Below, piece after piece: positions 1 to 4,913 of a DNA stretch of 5,334 nt. The stretch comes from CAZGXQ01 sp964530195. GTDB taxonomy: Bacteria; Patescibacteriota; Minisyncoccia; Minisyncoccales; GBS-2. The stretch lies in contig CAZGXQ010000023.1 of the NCBI GenBank assembly GCA_964530195.1, positions 1 through 5,334 of the forward strand. Reading direction: 5' to 3'. The position numbers and the translations under genes are program-made. The notes under the pieces are model-generated. The model did not search any database and had not been told where the DNA came from. It saw only the letters and a program-made list of their open reading frames with translations. Positions within the stretch are counted from its first letter, which is position 1; each line of letters begins with the position of its first letter.

Positions 1-266
1 TCTTCAATCGTTTTTCCTTTTGCCAAGTCTGTAATGATTGAACTTGTAGAAATCGCGGCCACGCAACCGTATGTTTCAAATTTAATGTCTTTTATGATTT
101 CTCTTCCTTTTTTATCTTTTCCAATTTTAATATAAAGCCACATCACATCGCCACAGACGATATTACCGACTTTTCCAACTCCATCAGGATTTTTTATTCT
201 TCCCATATTGTGAGGGTTTTTAAAGTGTTCAATAACTTTTTTTGTGTAAAGCCCTATTTTTTCCAT
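1..266 (-). CDS. iscU: IscU/NifU-type Fe-S cluster scaffold protein (N-terminal 88 residues; C-terminus beyond left edge)
   Basis: This is the scaffold on which a [2Fe-2S] cluster is built from sulfur delivered by the cysteine desulfurase, before transfer to apo-proteins in the cytosol. Reading from the ATG at 266, the protein opens with VIEHFKNPHNMGRI, then VGNIVCGDVMWLYIKI (Cys38, with the assembly-associated Asp40) and FETYGCVAAISTSS (Cys68). These match the first two of the three cluster cysteines of the family. The loop between them is about four residues longer than I recall for E. coli IscU. The third cysteine and the chaperone-binding LPPVK region would lie beyond base 1, so 40-60 residues are probably missing from the window. 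The ATG lies inside the 3' end of the desulfurase gene (13-nt overlap, -1 frame relative to it). No Shine-Dalgarno sequence precedes it, so translational coupling is likely. The family assignment is firm; IscU versus another U-type subclass cannot be settled from this part. Confidence 0.93.
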   Translation of the reverse strand, partial: MEKIGLYTKKVIEHFKNPHNMGRIKNPDGVGKVGNIVCGDVMWLYIKIGKDKKGREIIKDIKFETYGCVAAISTSSIITDLAKGKTIE

Positions 267-1444
267 GTTTTTTTAAACGGTGAAATTTTTCTTAAATTCT
301 CAATCACTTGTGGCAAAACTTTCAAAAAGTAGTCAATGTCGCTTTCTTTTGTCCATCTTCCCAAACTCACTCTTAATGATCCGTGAGCCTGCCAAGGTTT
401 TAATCCACAAGCTAAAAGTACATGGCTTGCTTGAAGTTTTTCTGAAGAACAAGCAGAACCAGTTGAAACTGCAATTCCCAAAAGATCAAGTTGAATAACA
501 ATTGACTCTCCTTCTACTCCTTCAAACCAAAAATTGGTAATGTTTGGCAAAGAATTTTTTAAACTGCCAACTAAATGAGAGCCTTTAACCTTGCTTAAAA
601 CTCCCTTTATTAATTTTTCCTTTAATTTTTTTAATCTTTTTGCTTCCTTTTCCATCTCTTTTTGTGCAATTTGACAAGCTTTAGCAAAACCAACAATGCC
701 GGGAACATTTACTGTAGAAGACCTAAATCCCATTTCATGCCCCCCTCCATGCAAAAGCGGAGTAATTTTTGTTCCTTCTTTAATATACAAAGCCCCAACT
801 CCTTTTGGGCCATACATTTTATGGGCAGAAACAGTCATTAAATCAACTCCAAGTCTTTGAACATTAACTGGAATTTTACCAAAAGTTTGTGCCGCATCGC
901 TGTGAAAATAGATTTGAGTTTTGAGTTTTGAGTTTTGAGTTTTTATGATTTTGCTGATTTTCTCAATTGGTTCAATTGTCCCAATTTCATTATTGGCGTG
1001 CATTATTGAAACTAAAATTGTCTCTTTTTTAATTGATTTTTCCAATTCTTTTAAATCAACTATTCCTTGCCTATTAACTTTCAATTTTGTGATTTCAAAT
1101 CCTTGAGACTCAAGCCACTTTGCGCTCTCCATTACACAAGGATGCTCAATTGAAGAAATAATAATGTGATTTCCCCTATCTTTGTTTGCAAAAGCAATTC
1201 CTTTCAAAGCAAAATTGTTAGCTTCGGTTGCAGAAGAAGTAAAAATCACTTCGCCAGGTTTTGCTCCCATAAAATTGGCAACAATTCCTCTTGCCTCCTC
1301 TAAAGCTATTTTTGCTTCTTGACCAAAAGAGTGCAAAGACATTGTGTTGCCAAATTTTTCACAAAAGAAAGGCTCCATTGCCCTTTTAACTCGCGGATCA
1401 ACCGGAGTTGTTGCTGCATAATCTAAATAAATTTTTTTCTTCAT
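254..1444 (-). CDS. iscS: Cysteine desulfurase, IscS/NifS group I
   Basis: A PLP enzyme that converts L-cysteine to alanine and passes the persulfide sulfur to the scaffold encoded next. The 396 residues are a normal family length. Visible landmarks are the N-terminal LDYAATTPVDP, SSATEANN, His101 in SIEHPCV (stacks on PLP), NNEIG at 151-155, Asp183 and Gln186 in SDAAQ, the Schiff-base Lys209 in SAHKMYGPKG, GGGHEMGFRSST at 233-244, and the persulfide Cys332 in STGSACSS. The GSACSS loop places it in the IscS/NifS group rather than SufS. The ATG at 1444 starts 1 nt after the stop of the Rrf2 gene, with no Shine-Dalgarno sequence, and the gene ends in TAG at 254, inside the scaffold gene. Residues 168-177 (KTQNSKLKTQ) come from a 7-nt tandem repeat and make this region about six residues longer than E. 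coli IscS (compared from memory). All catalytic residues are intact, so the enzyme should be active. Confidence 0.97.
   Translation of the reverse strand: MKKKIYLDYAATTPVDPRVKRAMEPFFCEKFGNTMSLHSFGQEAKIALEEARGIVANFMGAKPGEVIFTSSATEANNFALKGIAFANKDRGNHIIISSIEHPCVMESAKWLESQGFEITKLKVNRQGIVDLKELEKSIKKETILVSIMHANNEIGTIEPIEKISKIIKTQNSKLKTQIYFHSDAAQTFGKIPVNVQRLGVDLMTVSAHKMYGPKGVGALYIKEGTKITPLLHGGGHEMGFRSSTVNVPGIVGFAKACQIAQKEMEKEAKRLKKLKEKLIKGVLSKVKGSHLVGSLKNSLPNITNFWFEGVEGESIVIQLDLLGIAVSTGSACSSEKLQASHVLLACGLKPWQAHGSLRVSLGRWTKESDIDYFLKVLPQVIENLRKISPFKKTWKK
913..943. repeat. Heptanucleotide tandem repeat inside iscS, about 4.4 units
   Basis: The plus strand reads TTTGAG, then TTTTGAG three times, then TTTT: 31 nt of perfect period 7 (coding-strand unit AAAACTC). 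On the coding strand it encodes the peptide KTQNSKL followed by KTQ. Because 7 is not a multiple of 3, gain or loss of one unit would frameshift the gene, while three units (21 nt) would insert or delete seven residues in frame. The tract lies between the helix after NNEIG and the PLP-contacting Asp183. Confidence 0.9.
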
Positions 1445-1445
1445 G

Positions 1446-1835
1446 TTATTTGATTAAATCTTTTAAAGTGACTGAATTTAAGACTGAATTTATTGACCTT
1501 TGAAGTTTTTTCCAAAAGATTTTTGCTCTACAATTTTTTGAGATTTGGCAAATCCCCTCAAGACATTTAACTAATTTTGGTTTTCCTTCTAAAACTTCAA
1601 TTATTTTTCCAACTTTAATTTTTTCTGGAGATTTGGCTAAATAATACCCACCAATTGCACCTTTTTTTGCCCTCAAAAGACCTGCTTTTTTTAATTTCAA
1701 AACTATTTTTTCTAAAAAATCAAAAGGAATTTTTTCTTTTTCTGAAATCTCTTTCAAAGAAAAAACTTTTTTCTTCCCCCTTGCCAAAAAAATCATTGCT
1801 CGTAATCCATATTGTGTTTTCTTTGAAACTTTCAT
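1446..1835 (-). CDS. iscR: Rrf2-family transcriptional regulator, IscR-like
   Basis: A DNA-binding regulator expected to sense Fe-S cluster status and control this operon. The 129 residues show the Rrf2 layout: an N-terminal MKVSKKTQYGLRAMIFLA, a winged helix-turn-helix (about 27-66) with IPFDFLEKIVLKLKKAGL as recognition region and KGAIGGYYLAK as wing, then a helix VGKIIEVLEG. The cluster-binding loop carries Cys91, Cys96 and Cys102 (C-X4-C-X5-C), close to the C-X5-C-X5-C of E. coli IscR. The IscR fourth ligand, a His three residues after the last Cys, is Lys105 here, and the protein contains no histidine at all. The ATG at 1835 is the natural family start, with no Shine-Dalgarno sequence. 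The gene leads the desulfurase-scaffold operon and sits directly behind a consensus-like promoter and an IscR-type palindrome, which supports an autoregulator role. The Rrf2 family call is firm; the IscR-like function is inferred from the three cysteines, the operator and the neighbours. Confidence 0.93.
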   Translation of the reverse strand: MKVSKKTQYGLRAMIFLARGKKKVFSLKEISEKEKIPFDFLEKIVLKLKKAGLLRAKKGAIGGYYLAKSPEKIKVGKIIEVLEGKPKLVKCLEGICQISKNCRAKIFWKKLQRSINSVLNSVTLKDLIK

Positions 1836-1842
1836 AAAAAAC

Positions 1843-1859
1843 CCGACTAGTTTAGTCGG
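1843..1859. promoter_or_regulatory. IscR type 1-like operator palindrome
   Basis: CCGACTA-GTT-TAGTCGG is a perfect 7-bp inverted repeat with a 3-nt centre. It fits the E. coli IscR type 1 core YYGACTRWWWYAGTCRR at 16 of 17 positions; the exception is in the A/T centre. The similarity extends into A/T flanks (about 1839-1863). It lies 3' of the -10 box at 1864-1869, over the expected transcription start near 1857, so a bound regulator would block initiation. That the neighbouring Rrf2 protein binds here is inference from position and motif. Confidence 0.75.
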
Positions 1860-1863
1860 TTTT

Positions 1864-1891
1864 ATTTTAATCTTTAAAAAGAAATTGTCAA
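1864..1891 (-). promoter_or_regulatory. Promoter of the iscR-iscS-iscU operon
   Basis: On the minus strand there is a perfect -35 TTGACA (1891-1886), a 16-nt spacer and a -10 TAAAAT (1869-1864, 5 of 6 to TATAAT). Transcription would start near 1857, giving a leader of about 20 nt before the ATG at 1835. The operator palindrome overlaps the start point. This is the best sigma-70-type promoter in the window. Confidence 0.75.
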
Positions 1892-1932
1892 GACCTTACT
1901 GGAGTTTAACCTTTAAAGAAAAAAATAAAGCG

Positions 1933-1980
1933 AAAATCCCACACATTATTTTGCCAGGGCAGAATAATATGTTAGATTTT
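1933..1980. repeat. 48-bp imperfect palindromic repeat, copy 1
   Basis: Two 23-nt arms (1933-1955 and 1958-1980) are inverted repeats matching at 19 of 23 positions around a 2-nt centre, with GCC-AG-GGC in the middle. The element aligns without gaps to 2754-2801, at about 39 of 48 identical positions. Its right end touches the TAA stop of the radical SAM gene (1980-1982), so it could also act as that gene's terminator hairpin on the minus strand; the following minus-strand sequence is T-rich. It also fills much of the 144-bp spacer to the isc promoter. Its origin (small palindromic mobile element or regulatory repeat) is not known to me. Confidence 0.75.
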
Positions 1981-2690
1981 TAGAGATATTTTCGATAGTG
2001 AATTTGGCAGAAATTTTTGGCTTCTTTAACAATTTCTTGAATCTCTTTTTCTTCAAATGGAGTAAAGGTTCTCCCAGAGACTGTTGAATTTTTTTGGTAG
2101 TTTTGGAGATAATAAATTTTTGCTCTTTGAATTTTTTTGCAAATTTTTAAAATGTCTTCTTTTTTGTGGAATTCTTTCATTATTGTTGTTCTAAATTCAT
2201 AATCTACTCTGCCAGAGAGCAAAATCTCAATTGATTTTTTAATATTTTCAAACATTTTCCTTGTTAAAACGTGGCCACAAATTTCATTATATTTTTTGTA
2301 ATTTAATTCATGCTTTACATCCATTGCCACATAATCTACTAATTTTTTATCAATCAAAAATTTTAGCATCTTTGGGTTTGTTCCATTTGTTTCAAGTTCT
2401 ACTAAATAGCCAAGATTTTTTATTTTTTTGATTAAATCTGGAAGTTCTTTGTTTGTAGTTGGTTCTCCACCAGTAATCGCCACTGCTTCCAAAAAATTTT
2501 TTCTCTCTTTTAAAAAAGAAAAGATCTTACCTTGAGGAATTTCCTTTTGTTTTTTTATTAACTCTGGCAAAACTAAATGCGGGAGATAGCAGAATTCACA
2601 TCTTAAATTGCATCCTCCCAAAAAAACGATAGCTGAAATTTTCCCGGGATATTCAATCAAACTTTGTTTTTGTAAGCCTAGAATTTTCAT
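1980..2690 (-). CDS. nrdG: Radical SAM activating enzyme, anaerobic ribonucleotide reductase activase-like (NrdG2 type)
   Basis: A radical SAM protein that probably generates the glycyl radical on a class III (anaerobic) ribonucleotide reductase. The 236 residues open with GLQKQSLIEYPGKISAIVF, typical of the NrdG2 (TIGR02495) family. The [4Fe-4S] motif C-X3-C-X2-C follows at Cys27, Cys31 and Cys34 (GCNLRCEFC), then ITGGEPT (72-78, SAM contact), ELETNGTNP (98-106), VDYVAMDVK (118-126) and VDYEFRTT (162-169) near the C-terminal third. Length and motif order are normal. The ATG at 2690 is the family start; no Shine-Dalgarno sequence precedes it, and an extended -10 box lies about 13 nt upstream. 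It stands alone between two copies of a palindromic repeat. No nrdD or other glycyl-radical enzyme is present, so the partner must be encoded elsewhere. Activation of a different glycyl-radical enzyme cannot be excluded from sequence. Confidence 0.88.
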   Translation of the reverse strand: MKILGLQKQSLIEYPGKISAIVFLGGCNLRCEFCYLPHLVLPELIKKQKEIPQGKIFSFLKERKNFLEAVAITGGEPTTNKELPDLIKKIKNLGYLVELETNGTNPKMLKFLIDKKLVDYVAMDVKHELNYKKYNEICGHVLTRKMFENIKKSIEILLSGRVDYEFRTTIMKEFHKKEDILKICKKIQRAKIYYLQNYQKNSTVSGRTFTPFEEKEIQEIVKEAKNFCQIHYRKYL

Positions 2691-2702
2691 AAAACTTTAC
2701 TT

Positions 2703-2711
2703 ATTCTATCA
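2703..2711 (-). promoter_or_regulatory. Extended -10 promoter element for the radical SAM gene
   Basis: On the minus strand, TGATAGAAT gives an extended -10 (TGn followed by TAGAAT, 5 of 6 to TATAAT). No good -35 is visible; the sequence upstream is mostly T. Initiation would fall near 2696, leaving only about five leader bases before the ATG at 2690. This agrees with the lack of a Shine-Dalgarno sequence and suggests a near-leaderless transcript. Confidence 0.4.
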
Positions 2712-2753
2712 TAGAAAAAATAAAAAAAGAAATTCTAACCTTAAATACTTTCC

Positions 2754-2801
2754 AAAATCCCACATATTATTTTGCCATGGCTTTTTTATGTGTTAGATTT
2801 T
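2754..2801. repeat. 48-bp imperfect palindromic repeat, copy 2
   Basis: Same length and orientation as the copy at 1933-1980, with both ends conserved (AAAATCCCACA at the left, GTTAGATTTT at the right) and a GCC-AT-GGC centre. The left arm is nearly the same as in copy 1, but the right arm has drifted (2779-2790, T-rich), so this copy is a weaker palindrome. It lies in the 156-bp divergent spacer between the radical SAM gene and recG. The pair therefore brackets the radical SAM gene as a direct repeat with about 770 bp between the copies. Confidence 0.72.
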
Positions 2802-2839
2802 AAGGGATAGTTGATAAAACTAAAAAATTTTGCCAGATT
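2772..2839 (+). promoter_or_regulatory. Candidate recG promoter region (two alternatives)
   Basis: Two weak sigma-70-type candidates are visible. One lies within the palindromic repeat: TTGCCA (2772-2777), 16 nt, TAGATT (2794-2799) preceded by TGT as an extended -10. The other is TTGATA (2811-2816), 17 nt, CAGATT (2834-2839), which would start transcription at or next to the recG ATG. The sequence does not decide between them, and neither is strong. Confidence 0.25.
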
Positions 2840-2846
2840 GTAAATA

Positions 2847-4913
2847 ATGGAGGAAAGAATTGAAAATTTAAGGTATTTGAAAAAAAGAGAAATTACAAGA
2901 TTAAAAAAGCTCGGCATTGAAACTTTAAGAGATTGTTTTTATTATTTTCCAAATAGATACGAAGATTTTTCTAAAATTAAAAAAATTTCCGAAATTGAAA
3001 TTGATACTCCGCTCACAGTCCAAGGAAAAATAGAAAAAGTAAAAGATATCTTTTTAAAGAATGGAAAAATATTAACAGAGGTTGAAATTTCAGATGGCTT
3101 TTCAAAAATTAAAGCAATTTTTTATAATCAGCCATTTTTGAAAAATATTTTTAAAAAAGGAGAGTTTTTTTCTTTTTCTGGAAGGGTAGTTGAAAAAGGT
3201 GGGAAACTTTATTTGCAACACCCAATTTATGAGAAAATTCCCAAAATCCCCTATTTTCAACTTTTACATACTGGAAAAATAATCCCAATTTATCCTGAAA
3301 CAAAAGGAATTAGTACAAAGTGGATAAGGGAGAAAATTTCATTAATTATTAAAAACGAAATTGAAAAAGTAAAAGAGTTTTTGCCAGAAAAAATTTTAAA
3401 AAGCTTAAACTTAATTTCTTTAAAAGAAGCAATTTTAAAAATTCACTTTCCAGAGAAAAAAGAAGATATTGAAATTTCAAGATTTCGTTTTGCTTTTGAA
3501 GAATTATTTTTGCTTGAAATTGGGGTTTTGAGAGAAAAACTGAAAGTTAAAAGAAAGAGGGCTTATCCTTTAAAAATTCAACTTGAAACAATTAAAAATT
3601 TCATAAAATCTTTACCATTTGAATTAACAGAATCTCAAAAAAGGGAAACTTGGAGAATATTAAAGGAAATGGAAAAAAATTTTCCAATGAATAGATTGTT
3701 ACAAGGTGATGTGGGTTCTGGGAAAACTTTAGTAGCCACAATTTTAGCTTTAAATTGTGCAAAAAACGAATATCAATGTGCGATGATAGCTCCAACTGAG
3801 ATTTTAGCAGCTCAGCACTACAAAAGAATATTTAAAATGTTAGAAAATTTTGAAAAAAGAATTGGAATTTTAACAAAAGGGTACTGTGAATTTGGAGCAA
3901 GAAAAATTAAGAAAGAGGAAATGTTAGAAAAAATTAAAGGAGGGGAGGTAAAAATTTTAATTGGAACCCATTCTCTTTTTGAAGAAAAAATTCAATTTTC
4001 AAAATTAGCACTTTTAATTTTTGATGAACAACACAAATTTGGAGTTGAACAAAGAAGGAAGCTTTTGGAGAAACAAGAAATTTTGCCCCATTTTTTATCA
4101 ATGACTGCAACTCCAATTCCAAGAACTTTAGCTTTAACTATTTTTGGAGATTTAGATATTTCCTTTTTAAAAGAAATGCCTTGCGGAAAAAGGAAAATAA
4201 AGATTAATGTTCTATTACCAAAAGAACAAAATCAGGTTTTTGAATTTTTAAGAGAAAGGTTAAAAAATGGAGAGCAGGCGTTTTTTGTCTGTCCAAGAAT
4301 TGAATTTACTGAAAAAGGAAGACTTTTTTCTGAAGTAAAAACTGTAAAAGAACAAGCTAGTTTATTGAGAAAAATATTTCCTGAAGCAAAAATTGGAATT
4401 TTACACGGAAGAATGAAAACAAAAGAAAAAGAAATAATAATGACTCAGTTTGAAGAAAAATTTTTAGATATTTTAGTAGCAACAAACGTGATTGAAGAAG
4501 GAATTGATTTGCCCCAAGTTAATATTTTGATTGTTCAAAATGCAGAAAGATTTGGATTGTCACAACTTTATCAATTAATTGGAAGAATTGGAAGGTCGGG
4601 AAAAGAAGCCTTTTGTTTTTTAATTTCTCATTTGCCAACAAAAGAATCAGCAAAAAGAATTGAGGCTCTCTTGAGTTCTCAAAGTGCCTTAGAATTAGCA
4701 GAAAAGGATTTAGAAATTAGAGGACCTGGAGAGCTTTTGGGAGAAAAACAAACAGGAAAATTAAATTTAAAAGTAGCGAAAATTACAGATTTACCATTAA
4801 TTGAATTGGCAAGAGAGAAAGCAAAAGAAATTTTGAGAGAAGATCCTAATTTGAAAAAATGGAAAGAATTAAGAGAAGAACTGAGATTTGCAAGAAAAAT
4901 CTATTTTGTTTAA
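2847..4913 (+). CDS. recG: ATP-dependent DNA helicase RecG
   Basis: A superfamily 2 DNA translocase that remodels stalled replication forks and branched recombination intermediates. The 688 residues are close to E. coli RecG (about 693). An N-terminal wedge/OB region (roughly 50-150, TVQGKIEKV to SGRVVEKGGKLYLQHP) is followed by the helicase core. Core motifs are the Q-like LTESQKRE (260-267), Walker A GDVGSGKT (287-294), APTEILA (315-321), DEQHKFGVEQRR (393-404), SMTATPIPRTLA (418-429), LHGRMK (519-524), ATNVIEEGIDLPQ (545-557), GRIGRSG (579-585), and the TRG motif DLEIRGPGELLG (621-632) that couples ATP hydrolysis to translocation. Motif V/VI departs from the usual QLHQLRGRVGRG: His is Tyr575 and the first Arg is Ile578, while the GRxGR arginines remain. 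The ATG at 2847 gives a full-length N-terminus; GGAGG occurs just after, not before, the start. The stop overlaps the convergent gene by 4 nt. Confidence 0.97.
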   Translation: MEERIENLRYLKKREITRLKKLGIETLRDCFYYFPNRYEDFSKIKKISEIEIDTPLTVQGKIEKVKDIFLKNGKILTEVEISDGFSKIKAIFYNQPFLKNIFKKGEFFSFSGRVVEKGGKLYLQHPIYEKIPKIPYFQLLHTGKIIPIYPETKGISTKWIREKISLIIKNEIEKVKEFLPEKILKSLNLISLKEAILKIHFPEKKEDIEISRFRFAFEELFLLEIGVLREKLKVKRKRAYPLKIQLETIKNFIKSLPFELTESQKRETWRILKEMEKNFPMNRLLQGDVGSGKTLVATILALNCAKNEYQCAMIAPTEILAAQHYKRIFKMLENFEKRIGILTKGYCEFGARKIKKEEMLEKIKGGEVKILIGTHSLFEEKIQFSKLALLIFDEQHKFGVEQRRKLLEKQEILPHFLSMTATPIPRTLALTIFGDLDISFLKEMPCGKRKIKINVLLPKEQNQVFEFLRERLKNGEQAFFVCPRIEFTEKGRLFSEVKTVKEQASLLRKIFPEAKIGILHGRMKTKEKEIIMTQFEEKFLDILVATNVIEEGIDLPQVNILIVQNAERFGLSQLYQLIGRIGRSGKEAFCFLISHLPTKESAKRIEALLSSQSALELAEKDLEIRGPGELLGEKQTGKLNLKVAKITDLPLIELAREKAKEILREDPNLKKWKELREELRFARKIYFV

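Noticed and set aside
280..498. Plus-strand open frame of 72 codons opposite iscS, and similar short frames at 1655-1837, 2608-2796, 3601-3795 and 3934-4122.
   Set aside because: All lie antisense to well-supported genes, have low-complexity K/F/L-rich translations, no family resemblance and no start context.
1836..1860. Intrinsic terminator/attenuator: on the minus strand the CCGACTA/TAGTCGG hairpin is followed by GTTTTTTA just before the Rrf2 ATG.
   Set aside because: The expected transcription start (about 1857) lies within the left arm, so the RNA would lack part of the stem. Position and IscR-motif match favour an operator.
1891..1918. Metal-regulator (MerR-type) operator suggested by ACCTTACTGGAG and the following TTTAACCTTT.
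   Set aside because: The dyad is poor and the spacing does not fit a promoter with a 19-20 bp spacer. It lies upstream of a normal 16-bp-spaced promoter.
254..4913. Alternative genetic code (UGA as sense), considered because of the possible CPR affiliation and the absence of TGA stops.
   Set aside because: All genes read full length under the standard code with TAA or TAG stops and TGG tryptophans, and no in-frame TGA is needed. Five stops are too few to draw a conclusion from the lack of TGA.
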